NCBI RefSeq assembly: GCF_001612555.1
Contig: NZ_CP015110.1
Coordinates: 2,604,001 to 2,668,000, forward strand
Reading direction: 5' to 3'
DNA length: 64,000 bases
Source: Acinetobacter sp. TGL-Y2
GTDB lineage: Bacteria > Pseudomonadota > Gammaproteobacteria > Pseudomonadales > Moraxellaceae
The notes beneath the pieces are model-generated. The model did not search any database. It was given only the letters and a program-made list of their open reading frames with translations, and was not told the origin of the DNA. The position numbers were made by a program, and so were the translations under genes. This document shows, piece by piece, positions 16,984 to 25,072 of this stretch. Each line of letters starts with the position of its first letter. The stretch's first letter is position 1.

Positions 16984-17565
16984 TTAAATTACACTTAGTG
17001 CAATTTCTACAATATCTTCTAAACGAGATGCTTGCTTTTCTTCCCCCGCACCTTTACTTACCACACGAATTCCTTGAATTGTACTAACAATAAAATGGGC
17101 TAAGGCGTCTGAATTTTTATTAGAATCGATTTCCCCGTTAGCTTGTCCACGTATTATTAAAGTACTAATAGCTCTTTCCATTCGCATTAAATTCTTGGCT
17201 ACTAATTCTGCAATACCTTGATCATGCCTCGCCATCTCTAGTGATGCATTCGCTACCATACAACCAATATTTTCAATATCATTTAGTTCCTCCGATACTA
17301 TTTTCATAAGTAAGCGGCGAATTAAATCTTTGGCAGTGCCTTCTTCCGATAAAAGGGCAATATTGCTAGCCGTTAATTTATAATATTGCTTCAAAGAAAA
17401 CTGATAGATGCCATGTTTACTACCAAAGGCATTGTAAATACTGCCACGACCAATACCAGTAGCGTCTACTAGATCCTGAATGCTAGTAGCAGCATAACCA
17501 CGTTGCCAAAAAACTTTCATAGCTAATTCGGCTATGGCTTCTAATTCAAACTCTTTAGGTCTCAT
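16984..17565 (-). CDS. TetR/AcrR-family transcriptional regulator
   Basis: A 193-residue regulator with an N-terminal TetR helix-turn-helix: AMKVFWQRGYAATSIQDLV then GIGRGSIYNAFGSKHGIYQ (about 15-55). The ligand domain contains ENIGCMVANASLEM, a cysteine-bearing segment common in one TetR subgroup that includes electrophile-responsive regulators such as NemR; sensing by that Cys is only a suggestion. It is divergent from ridA with 104 bases between them, and that gap holds an operator-like dyad (17575-17598). Similar dyads before the HIBADH-like gene and indC make it the probable cluster regulator. Confidence 0.88.
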   Translation of the reverse strand: MRPKEFELEAIAELAMKVFWQRGYAATSIQDLVDATGIGRGSIYNAFGSKHGIYQFSLKQYYKLTASNIALLSEEGTAKDLIRRLLMKIVSEELNDIENIGCMVANASLEMARHDQGIAELVAKNLMRMERAISTLIIRGQANGEIDSNKNSDALAHFIVSTIQGIRVVSKGAGEEKQASRLEDIVEIALSVI

Positions 17566-17574
17566 ATTAATCCA

Positions 17575-17598
17575 ATTCTGGAACAGTCGTTCAAATTA
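17575..17598. promoter_or_regulatory. Operator-like dyad in the tetR-ridA divergent promoter
   Basis: ATTCTGGAACAG then TCGTTCAAATTA, with the inner dyad GAAC-AGTC-GTTC. It matches the 15041-15064 palindrome at 14 of 24 positions, including CTGGAA and TTC. It starts ten bases upstream of the TetR start codon, as expected for an autoregulated TetR gene divergent from its target. Confidence 0.5.
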
Positions 17599-17669
17599 AT
17601 GTATCATTGCATTCGCTACAACGTCAATAGAATCTTTTACTAATCATTAAATATAAAACGGTAAATTAT

Positions 17670-18110
17670 ATGAATAAAATTACACGAATGGGTTCTGATC
17701 AAGCTCAATATGCCGAATCAATTACAATTCCAAGTAATGCTTCGTTAGTATATGTTAGTGGAATTCTTCCAAACATATACGACGACAACGCTGAACTTGG
17801 AAGTACTTATTCTTATGGTAATACCAAAGTTCAAGCCCATTCAGTCTTAACGAAAATACAGAATATTCTAGCGAAAAAAAATTTAAAAATGAAAGACATC
17901 ATTCAAATGCGTGTTTTTTTGGTAGGTATACCTGAACTTGATGGAAAACTTGATTTTAAAGGCTTTCAAGAAGCGTATGTAGAGTTCTTTCCAGAACACA
18001 ATGTGCAGACCAAGCCAACAAGAACAGCTGTTCAAGTTGTTTCACTGCCGCTTCCTGGTACTCTTGTAGAAATTGATGTGATTGCCTCTACAGTTATTGA
18101 TTTAATATAA
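17670..18110 (+). CDS. RidA/YjgF-family enamine/imine deaminase
   Basis: A 146-residue RidA-family protein. These trimeric enzymes hydrolyse reactive enamine/imine intermediates, such as 2-aminoacrylate, to ketones and ammonia. The family landmarks are present: LVYVSGILP, QAHSVLTKIQNILAKKNLKMKDIIQM-type helix, and PTRTAVQVVSLPLPG with the substrate-binding Arg, followed by VEIDVIAS. It is slightly longer than housekeeping RidA (about 128 residues) and belongs to the broader Rid group. It is the only plus-strand gene of the cluster, divergent from tetR. Its substrate may be the aminated pigment precursor or its imine; that is inference. Confidence 0.85.
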   Translation: MNKITRMGSDQAQYAESITIPSNASLVYVSGILPNIYDDNAELGSTYSYGNTKVQAHSVLTKIQNILAKKNLKMKDIIQMRVFLVGIPELDGKLDFKGFQEAYVEFFPEHNVQTKPTRTAVQVVSLPLPGTLVEIDVIASTVIDLI

Positions 18111-18113
18111 AAA

Positions 18114-18144
18114 AGTAGTCCCATATTAAGTATATGGGACTACT
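18114..18144 (+). terminator. Hairpin after the ridA-like gene
   Basis: AGTAGTCCCATAT, loop, ATATGGGACTACT: a 13-bp stem four bases after the stop codon. The T run is missing on the plus strand, so termination may be weak, while an A run upstream would give U residues to a minus-strand transcript. Confidence 0.55.
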
Positions 18145-18242
18145 AGACCTCTCGCACAAAATCATTTTTACTCATTTCCATATTGACATAATACGTTGCG
18201 CTGATGTGTCTGAGTTAACAGGATACTTTCACTTAGGAAACT

Positions 18243-18721
18243 CTAGGCAGCTAACTTATGAAAGCGCTCTATCATTTCATTTGGTATTTTAAATACCTAA
18301 TCCTTTTAAATTATTTAAAGATTATAAGATAGCTCAATATATTTTGGGTAGTGCTAAAAACCAACGTGTAATAATTCATTTATATATTTTAATATCAATA
18401 ACTTATTATTTTTATCACGTCGTATTCATGCACTACCATATTTTGTAATATCTGCTTTGGCTTCTTCCTTTGTTTTACAATTACAATGATGAAAAAATCA
18501 TTTTGAGTACGCCCCAGAAAATCTCAATTGGTACATTATCGTAATAATCACCCTTTTTACTCATTGAACTTTGAAAACAATACTTTTCAAACATACTTTG
18601 ATATTCATGACTGCAATATTGACTCCCTTAACTATTTCTGAAATATTGTCATTATTTTTTCGACCGTTTTTATTGTTTCAGTTTTAAATTCAGCTATATA
18701 AAATTTCGATTTTTTGCTCAT
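18243..18721 (-). pseudogene. IS3-family transposase remnant, internally deleted
   Basis: The minus strand starts like an IS3-family orfA (MSKKSKFYIAEFKTETIKT, with AGGAG upstream of the ATG at 18721) and soon joins the end of an orfB: CFQSSMSKKGDYYDNVPIEI then FWGVLK, the DD(35)E C-terminal block. After a one-base change the frame continues as HCNCKTKEEAKADITKY, is interrupted by the 91-bp MITE, and resumes as IELSYN, ending with ERFHKLAA and TAG at 18243. Most of the transposase between orfA and the orfB end is missing. The IS3 copy was therefore already inside this island when the MITE inserted. Confidence 0.75.
18347..18437. mobile_element. MITE-like 91-bp element, copy 2
   Basis: Identical to 9141-9231, with GGTAGTGC/GCACTACC ends. 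Here the target duplication is perfect: ATATTTTG at 18339-18346 and again at 18438-18445. Taking out the element and one duplication rejoins the IS3 orfB reading (DITKY + IELSYN), which confirms the element boundaries. Confidence 0.85.
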
Positions 18722-18867
18722 GGTAAACTCCTAATAAGCGTGCTTATTCTACCAAGTCTAGGTCTCAGTTTTTCTCGAAAAAAATCGTATTATAATATCT
18801 ACACGATTGATCTAGGCTTAGTTTTAAAATGTCCAATAAGTTATATAGCAAGATGTGAGTTTTACAC

Positions 18868-19906
18868 GGCTTTGTTGCACAAACCTACCATCGAAGGCTT
18901 ATTCAACAATATAATTTCCAAATGAATAAGCCTACACCTAAAATCTACCGTACAACGAATTGGTCTTCTTATAATCGAGCCTTAATAAATCGAGGAAATA
19001 TCTCGATTTGGTTTGATCCTACTACTCAATGGTATGCTCAGCTACAAGGTAAACAAGGGAGAAACCAAACTTATTCTGATACAGCTATTCAATGCTGTCT
19101 CATGATCAAATCTCTATTTCGACTCTCTTTACGCATGGTTACAGGTTTTGTTCAGAGCCTCATTAAACTCAGTGGGTTAGATTGGATAGCTCCGGATTAT
19201 TCCACCCTCTGTAGAAGGCAAAAGCATATTGATATTGCGATTAGCTATCAGAAAAGTAGTGATGGACTTCATCTACTTGTGGACTCTACGGGCTTGAAGT
19301 TTTTAGGTGAAGGCGAATGGAACCGCAAGAAACATTAGCCTGAATATCGTCGTCAATGGCGCAAACTCCATATCGGTATAGATGCTAAAACCCTGCAAAT
19401 AAGGGCTGTTCAGTTGACTACGAACAATGTCAGTGATTCGCAAGTACTTGGGGATTTACTTGATCAAATCCCACCAGATGAGAAAATTGATTCTTTCTAT
19501 ACAGATGGCGCTTATGACACAAAATACTGAAGACAAGTCATTTCAGATCGACAAGCACATGCGGTGATTCCGCCAAGAAAAAATGCGAAGCTCTGGAAAG
19601 ATAAAACTCTAAGATCTATACAGAGAAATGAATTATTGAAAACAGTCAAACGCCTAGGAAGAACCATTTGGAAAAAGTGGTCTGGGTATCACCGTCGAAG
19701 TTTGGTAGAAACCAAGATGCATTGCATTAAATTATTGGGCGATAAACTGGGTGCAAGAAATTTTCAAAGCCAAGTCAATGAGATTCATGCACGTGTAGCA
19801 GTCCTTAATAAATTCACTGAATTAGGTCGACCTCATACCCAAGTTGTCACTTAAATTTGAGGCGATATGGGAAACTTTAATTTTTAAATATTTGTGCAAC
19901 AAAGCC
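18868..19906 (+). mobile_element. IS5-family, IS903-group element (IS17-like), copy 2
   Basis: A 1039-bp element with the same terminal repeats as copy 1 and in the same orientation. The 9-bp flanks (GTTTTACAC and GTGATTGAT) do not match each other, nor do the outer flanks of the pair, so there is no direct sign of a recent composite transposition. The two copies differ at many silent and some coding positions. Confidence 0.9.
18922..19854 (+). pseudogene. Inactivated IS5-family transposase, copy 2
   Basis: The full-length frame (310 codons plus stop) is kept without frameshift but carries two nonsense codons: TAG after GEWNRKKH, where copy 1 has CAG, and TGA after GAYDTKY. The C-terminal region missing in copy 1 is readable here, ending HARVAVLNKFTELGRPHTQ. 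The lesions differ from those in copy 1, so the two copies decayed independently. Confidence 0.9.
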
Positions 19907-20346
19907 GTGATTGATAAAAGTTACTAATTGAAAGATATCCAATTGCACAGAATCCTTATGACTTAGCTTTAAAATATTCACTGGAGAGAATTCATAAATT
20001 CATGCAAGAGAGAAATCAGTCAAACAAAACCACTCACATCACAATTGAGAGTAGAGATAAAAAAGCAAATCAAAAACTAGAAAATGCCTTTAACCTTATA
20101 AAGAAGGGCGAAAATTGGAATCAAACACAATTCCAATTTGAAATCGAATTTATAAGTAAAAAGTCTAATTCTACTGGTTTACAAATTGCAGATTTAGTTG
20201 CAGAACCAATCAAATACCGGTTCATGAGACCTGAAAAAAATCATCAAAATTTCAAAAGCTTAGAGTCAAAATTTTATTGTAAAGGTGGTCGTCACTCTGT
20301 TGGTAAAAATTTCCTAGGCTATGGGTTAAAAGTTTTTCCCACATAA
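19907..20346 (+). pseudogene. DUF3800 gene remnant, 5' end lost at IS copy 2
   Basis: The 3' part of a DUF3800-family gene. Directly after the IS edge one frame reads VIDKSY, then a shift and a stop, and the second frame continues ERYPIAQNPYDLALKYSLER and onward through GLQIADLVAEPIKYRFM to TAA at 20346. An ATG at 20002 gives an apparent 114-residue ORF, but the family homology starts before it. DUF3800 proteins are found in mobile and defence-associated DNA and are RNase-H-like; the function is not established here. A terminator follows at once. Confidence 0.7.
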
Positions 20347-20374
20347 AAAAAAAGGCGCACTAAGCGCCTTTTTT
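20347..20374. terminator. Bidirectional terminator
   Basis: A-run, AGGCGC, loop ACTAA, GCGCCT, T-run. It serves the DUF3800 remnant from the left and kbp from the right. Confidence 0.8.
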
Positions 20375-20385
20375 ATAATAATTAA

Positions 20386-20859
20386 TTAAGCAGGAATACG
20401 AAGCACTTGCCCAGGATAGATGTCATCTGCATCTTTCAACAACGGACGGTTTGCTTCAAAAATTTTATTGTATTGATTCGCATCACCATAAAATTCTTTA
20501 GCTACTTTTGACAAATTATCGCCAGATTTAACCGTATAAAACTTACTTTCAGCTGAAGGCGTTGCCACCGTCAATTGATCATCCACTTTTGCAACATGAT
20601 CAACATTCCCTACAGCCAGAATAATCTTCTCACGATCCGCTTGTGTCTGTACTTGACCTTTAATGGTCGCAAGGTCTGAATCACCGTTATAACCGACAGA
20701 CAAGCCTGTTACAGGCAAACCTAAAGCTTTTACATGACCCAATAGTTTGTTTGCAACTTCTTGTGCAGATGGCTCAGTTGGTGTTGCAGGCGCTGCTTGT
20801 TGTTCCGCTGGTGCTGTATTTTTCTTGCCAATGCCTTTTACAAAATCAAAAAGACCCAT
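20386..20859 (-). CDS. kbp: BON-LysM protein, potassium-binding Kbp/YgaU-like
   Basis: A 157-residue protein with no clear signal peptide: N-terminal MGLFDFVKGIG, an Ala/Pro/Gln-rich linker, a BON domain (about 30-95, with LGLPVTGLSVGYNGDSDLATI) and a C-terminal LysM domain (about 106-156, FYTVKSGDNLSKVAKEFYG and YPGQVLRIPA). This architecture is that of E. coli Kbp (YgaU), a cytoplasmic K+ binding protein. It stands alone, with a terminator on its 3' side. It is the first intact conserved gene to the right of the island. Confidence 0.85.
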   Translation of the reverse strand: MGLFDFVKGIGKKNTAPAEQQAAPATPTEPSAQEVANKLLGHVKALGLPVTGLSVGYNGDSDLATIKGQVQTQADREKIILAVGNVDHVAKVDDQLTVATPSAESKFYTVKSGDNLSKVAKEFYGDANQYNKIFEANRPLLKDADDIYPGQVLRIPA

Positions 20860-21022
20860 TGTTATTCTCCGTTATGATTAAAATGACTATTGTTTTAAAT
20901 CGCATGTTGTAAAACATGCTTTAAAAATTAGAACTCTATTTTTATACCTAAAATTTATACGAGATAAGGTTGTCTTTGGTGAATTAAACGTAACTATATG
21001 TAAAGATACAAATGAATGCTCA

Positions 21023-21052
21023 TAAAAAAGCCATCACAAAGGATGGCTTTTC
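21023..21052 (-). terminator. Terminator after acpP
   Basis: On the minus strand: AAAAGCCATC, loop, GATGGCTTTTTT. It closes the fabD-fabG-acpP run. Confidence 0.8.
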
Positions 21053-21080
21053 ATGTTCAGCAAAGCTGAAACATCAACAA

Positions 21081-21317
21081 TTAAGCTAGTTTCTTAGAAA
21101 CATAGTCAATTGCAGATTGAACCGTTGTGATTTCGTTAGAATCTTCATCTGGAATAGTGATGTCAAAATCATTTTCGAAAGACATAACAAGCTCAACTAA
21201 GTCTAAAGAGTCAGCACCTAAATCATCCATAAAAGATGCTTCATTTTTGATTTCTTCAGCCTTAAGACCAAGTTGCTCAGCTACTGCTTGTTTGATACGA
21301 AGTTCGATATCGCTCAC
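21081..21317 (-). CDS. acpP: Acyl carrier protein
   Basis: The fatty-acid synthesis carrier. With a GTG start at 21317 (AGGAG seven bases upstream) the protein is 78 residues, the normal AcpP length; an in-frame ATG at 21332 would overlap that ribosome site. The phosphopantetheine Ser37 is in [13 protein letters not shown]. The protein is strongly acidic with the usual FDITIPDED helix III region. It follows fabG by about 85 bases on the same strand. Confidence 0.95.
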   Translation of the reverse strand: MSDIELRIKQAVAEQLGLKAEEIKNEASFMDDLGADSLDLVELVMSFENDFDITIPDEDSNEITTVQSAIDYVSKKLA

Positions 21318-21402
21318 AGGAATTCTCCTCATTGCTCGTGGCGGCTTTTTAATGCCTATAGTTTAATTGAATCTGAAAGTTTTTAAAAGTTTATACATCG
21401 CA

Positions 21403-22137
21403 TTACGCCATGTATAAACCTCCATTCACATGTAAAACCGTACCTGTAATGTAACTAGCTTTGTCAGAAGCTAAAAAACTTACAGCATTGGCAATGTCTT
21501 GTGGTTGACCGAAACGGCTTAGGGCCACTTGATCACTCATTTTCTTGCGAATTTCTTCACTCAATTGCTCCGTCATTTCTGTCGCAATAAAGCCCGGTGC
21601 AATACTATTCACCGTAATCTGACGACTGCCCATCTCTTTAGCAAGGCTACGGCTAAATGCCTCAATGCCTGCTTTGGCAGCGGAATAGTTTGCCTGTCCT
21701 GGGTTTGCAAAATGCGCAACCACAGAACTAATATTAATGATGCGACCAAAACGCGCCTTGGTCATGCCTTTCAATACACGCTTAGATAAACGGAACACTG
21801 CTTTTAAATGAATATTTAAAATGTCATCCCAATCATCTTCTGACATACGTAGCAGCAAGTTATCTTTAGTAATACCCGCGTTATTCACCAAAATCATCAC
21901 TGAACCATACTTCTGCTCAATGTCACTCACCAAAGCATCAATCGCGCTTAGATCACGTACATCAAGCACAGCGCCTGTACCTTGCTCCGCAAAACTTGCA
22001 GATAGCTTTTCAGCACCTGATTCAGAGGTCGCGGTACCCACCACAAAAAATCCATCTAAAATCAGTTGCTTGGCAACAGCAGCACCAATCCCTCGACTCG
22101 CACCTGTCACCAGTGCGACTTTACGTTCTTGTGTCAT
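21403..22137 (-). CDS. fabG: 3-oxoacyl-ACP reductase
   Basis: NADPH-dependent reductase of the fatty-acid elongation cycle and a short-chain dehydrogenase of 244 residues. The cofactor motif is TGASRGIG (about 11-18), with NNAG at about 85. The catalytic residues are Ser138, Tyr151 and Lys155 in NISSV and ANYSAAKAG. Its ATG overlaps the fabD stop codon by four bases (ATGA), so fabD and fabG are translationally coupled. Confidence 0.95.
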   Translation of the reverse strand: MTQERKVALVTGASRGIGAAVAKQLILDGFFVVGTATSESGAEKLSASFAEQGTGAVLDVRDLSAIDALVSDIEQKYGSVMILVNNAGITKDNLLLRMSEDDWDDILNIHLKAVFRLSKRVLKGMTKARFGRIINISSVVAHFANPGQANYSAAKAGIEAFSRSLAKEMGSRQITVNSIAPGFIATEMTEQLSEEIRKKMSDQVALSRFGQPQDIANAVSFLASDKASYITGTVLHVNGGLYMA

Positions 22138-23120
22138 GCAATTTTCCCTTCTGCAACTAAAATCGTATTTAAGGCGTCTTCCATACGCGACTTAGTGTCT
22201 AGTGGAAGTGCTTTTTCAATATTCGGTAAACGTTTAGCCAAATTACTCAGCACATTGCCTGGACCACATTCAGCCACAAAGCCAACGCCTTGGTCTTGTA
22301 AATATTGCAATGTTTTGGTCCACTGCACAGATTGATACAACTGTGCGGTTAATGCTTGACGCAGCGCATTTACATCTTTAGCCGCTTCAGCATTGACGTT
22401 TTGAATGACTGGAATGTTGGGCATTACAATATTTGTTTGTTCTAACGCTTCTGCAAACTTTTCAGCAGCAGGTTTCATCAGTGAACAATGCGAAGGAACA
22501 GAGACAGGCAGCGCAATCGCTTTCGCGCCATTTTCTTTTGCAAGAGCCATGACTGCTTCAACGTGTGCAGTTGAACCAGCAACTACCACCTGACCTTGTG
22601 CATTGTAGTTCGCAGCTTCGACAGATCCTTTACCTTCAGCACTGGCTTGTTGGCAAAGCTCAACCACTTTCGCGTCATCTAGACCTAAGATAGCCGCCAT
22701 TGCGCCCTGCCCTTGCGGAACAGCATCTTGCATCAGCTTGCCACGTAAGTTGACCAGCTTAACTGCATCAGCCAAGCTTAAGCTACCAGCTGCAACCAAT
22801 GCGCTGTATTCACCCAGTGAATGACCTGCGAGATATTTTGGTGTAACTCCACCCAATTCCAACCATACGCGCCATAAAGCGATACTTGCGGTTAAGAGTA
22901 CAGGTTGAGTAAATTCAGTTTGGTTTAAGCCTTCACCTGTTTGTGCAATCTGCCACAAATCAAAACCAACCGCTTCTGATGCTTCAGCAAAAGTCGCTTC
23001 CACACTGCTAAATTGTTCTGCAAGTTCAGCCAACATACCCACTTTTTGAGAGCCTTGACCCGGAAATATAAAAGCAGTTTTCGTTGCTACTGCTAAATTT
23101 GAACCTTCTAAAATGGACAT
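22134..23120 (-). CDS. fabD: Malonyl-CoA:ACP transacylase
   Basis: Transfers malonyl from CoA to AcpP. The ATG at 23120 gives 328 residues; GGAAA lies five bases upstream. A start at 23159 would add 13 residues without a ribosome site. The active serine is Ser101 in AGHSLGEYSAL and the partner His211 is in SVPSHCSLM; FPGQGSQ near the N-terminus is also conserved. First gene of the fabD-fabG-acpP group. Confidence 0.94.
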   Translation of the reverse strand: MSILEGSNLAVATKTAFIFPGQGSQKVGMLAELAEQFSSVEATFAEASEAVGFDLWQIAQTGEGLNQTEFTQPVLLTASIALWRVWLELGGVTPKYLAGHSLGEYSALVAAGSLSLADAVKLVNLRGKLMQDAVPQGQGAMAAILGLDDAKVVELCQQASAEGKGSVEAANYNAQGQVVVAGSTAHVEAVMALAKENGAKAIALPVSVPSHCSLMKPAAEKFAEALEQTNIVMPNIPVIQNVNAEAAKDVNALRQALTAQLYQSVQWTKTLQYLQDQGVGFVAECGPGNVLSNLAKRLPNIEKALPLDTKSRMEDALNTILVAEGKIA

Positions 23121-23290
23121 CTGTTTTCCATCTTGTTTGTCTAAACTGAATTGAGGCATAGCTTAACAAGCTTGATTGGCTGTCGCTATCGCAAAAAATA
23201 CCGTTTTTTGGGATTGTTCAGATGCCAGACAACTTAAGGAATGTCGATATATTCAAATGCTAAACCCTTATCTTTTAAAATTTTTTATTA

Positions 23291-23905
23291 TTAACATTGC
23301 ATCATATGCTTTAATCCAATCAATTTTTCGTGATTAAAATACGCATAAATTAACTCATCTTGATTCCATTTTCGAATGCTATAACTCGACGTATACGGAT
23401 ATTGATGGTGGCTCAATCCATCCATTAAATGTCCCTTTTCAGAATGAGCAAACACTTCAGCCTTTAGTTTTTTAATATGATTGGTGCGGGTGTTTTTATC
23501 CAAGACCATCGAGTCAAAAAGCACTTTAAAGTTTTGTGTTCTACTTACAAAAATAATTTGATCAATCGCATATTGGTTTTGATATTGACGATAGTTTATG
23601 CCCTCTAGGCTCAGGGCTTGCTCTTCATCATCGATGATCCCGACACAAAAATCGATTGGATTCGAAATGGCTTTGCTGTTTGAATATTGTGTGGTTTTGC
23701 GAAACTGGTTTGTACTCAGCACTTTTCCCAACAATACAGTCTGAGACGCCTCACCTTCTGCTCGAGCTACATAATCATGAGAAGAAAGTTGTGAGATTTT
23801 TTCAGAAACTTGTGCAAAAACGGGATCATTCAGGCTCATATTTAGCCCCATGCATGTCAACAACCACAAACCCAATGTTAAAATTTTATTCATTTTTATA
23901 CTCAT
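23291..23905 (-). CDS. Secreted protein of unknown function
   Basis: A 204-residue protein with an N-terminal signal sequence (KILTLGLWLLTCMGLNMS...) and a likely cleavage after VFAQ. The mature part has no transmembrane segment and no motif I recognise; it has two Cys, one in DFCVGIIDDEE and one at the C-terminus (MMQC). An alternative ATG 12 bases downstream (23893) fits a signal peptide equally well. It lies between the fab genes and the IS30 copy. Confidence 0.6.
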   Translation of the reverse strand: MSIKMNKILTLGLWLLTCMGLNMSLNDPVFAQVSEKISQLSSHDYVARAEGEASQTVLLGKVLSTNQFRKTTQYSNSKAISNPIDFCVGIIDDEEQALSLEGINYRQYQNQYAIDQIIFVSRTQNFKVLFDSMVLDKNTRTNHIKKLKAEVFAHSEKGHLMDGLSHHQYPYTSSYSIRKWNQDELIYAYFNHEKLIGLKHMMQC

Positions 23906-24020
23906 TTTTTAGGCAGCGCTATTTAATCTTATTTTTTTCATTAACTTAAAGGGTCCGCTTTGTTCCTTGCTTTAGTTACTCTTTTTCATTATTTACCGCA
24001 CTTCTTCTCACTTTTTTACA

Positions 24021-25070
24021 GCTTAGATTCTCAAACGAAGTGCAACAGAGATTAATTTTAGGTAGGAAGTAAAATGAGATAGCATTCTGCTTCCAGACCG
24101 ACCAAAGTCAAAGTTGCATCATGAACTATACTCATCTTACCCAAGAAGAAAGATATCAGATTTATACATTACTACGCGAAGGTTTTTCTACGCGTCATAT
24201 TGCCCTCAGATTGGCTCGTGCTCCCTCTACAATTTGTAGAGAGATCAAACGTAATCGTAATAGAAATGGCTACTTTGCTAAACATGCTCATAAACTGGCT
24301 AAAAGACGCCATATCTCGAATCATAGAACTGTAAGTTCCTCCCTATTGCAACAGATCGAAAGCTATCTTGCTTTGCAATGGAGTCCCGAACAAATCGCTT
24401 CTCACGTAGCTATCAGTATGCATTCAATCTATCGATATATTCAGCAAGATAAACTCAAAGGAGGCAGTCTTTATCTTCATTTACGTTTTAGAAATCAACG
24501 AAAAAGAAAGTATGGACAACCAGAAACTCGTGGGATGCTCAGTAACCGTAAAAGCATTCACGATAGGCCACACATCATTGAGAAGCGATCACGTTTTGGT
24601 GATTTAGAAATAGATACGATTGTGGGCAAAAATCAGCAGCAGTCTTTAGTTTCAATTGTAGATAGGAAAACAGGCTATCTTTGGTTAAAGAAATGTAGCA
24701 CTCGCAAGAGTCAGGCGGTTTGTGAAGCCACTGTTGACTTGCTGGCTCCAATCAAAGAGAAGTTAAAGACGATTACTGCTGATAATGGCAAGGAATTTAG
24801 CCTACATGAACAAATCGCGAATGAACTGGAAATAGAATTCTACTTTGCAGATCCTTACAGTGCATGGCAGAGAGGCACAAATGAGAATACGAATGGTCTG
24901 ATCAGGCAATACATCAGAAAAGGAAGTGATCTAAATAACTACACGGATGAATATATTTCAGAGATTACTAAGCGTTTGAATCATCGCCCAAGAAAAAGAC
25001 TCGGATTTAAAAGTCCGAGTCAGGTATTACTCCAAGAACATGGTGTTGCACTTCAAGTGCTAATCTAAGC
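24021..25070 (+). mobile_element. IS30-family element (ISAba125-like group)
   Basis: About 1050 bp. Terminal repeats GCTTAGATT...GAAGTGCAACA occur on the left (24021-24047) and in reverse complement on the right (25044-25070), with mismatches in the middle. The outermost GCTTA may instead be part of a palindromic target, which IS30 elements favour, so the exact ends are uncertain by about five bases. It is inserted between the fabD side and rpmF. Confidence 0.85.
24121..25068 (+). CDS. IS30-family transposase
   Basis: A 315-residue DDE transposase that appears intact. The N-terminal helix-turn-helix region is THLTQEERYQIYTLLREG and STRHIALRL...PSTICREIKRN. The catalytic core shows FGDLEIDTIVG, TITADNGKEF and YSAWQRGTNENTNGLIRQY, which contain the DDE residues. 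The frame ends inside the right terminal repeat, as usual for this family. Confidence 0.92.
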   Translation: MNYTHLTQEERYQIYTLLREGFSTRHIALRLARAPSTICREIKRNRNRNGYFAKHAHKLAKRRHISNHRTVSSSLLQQIESYLALQWSPEQIASHVAISMHSIYRYIQQDKLKGGSLYLHLRFRNQRKRKYGQPETRGMLSNRKSIHDRPHIIEKRSRFGDLEIDTIVGKNQQQSLVSIVDRKTGYLWLKKCSTRKSQAVCEATVDLLAPIKEKLKTITADNGKEFSLHEQIANELEIEFYFADPYSAWQRGTNENTNGLIRQYIRKGSDLNNYTDEYISEITKRLNHRPRKRLGFKSPSQVLLQEHGVALQVLI

Positions 25071-25072
25071 AG

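Noticed and set aside
18114..18160. AGACCTCTCGCACAAAATCA after the ridA-like gene as an IS terminus
   Set aside because: It resembles some IS5/IS982 ends but has no partner repeat or transposase piece that I could find nearby.
8074..19906. Calling the IS pair an active composite transposon
   Set aside because: Both transposases carry several disabling mutations and the outer flanks (ACTGTAGAG and GTGATTGAT) are not a duplication.
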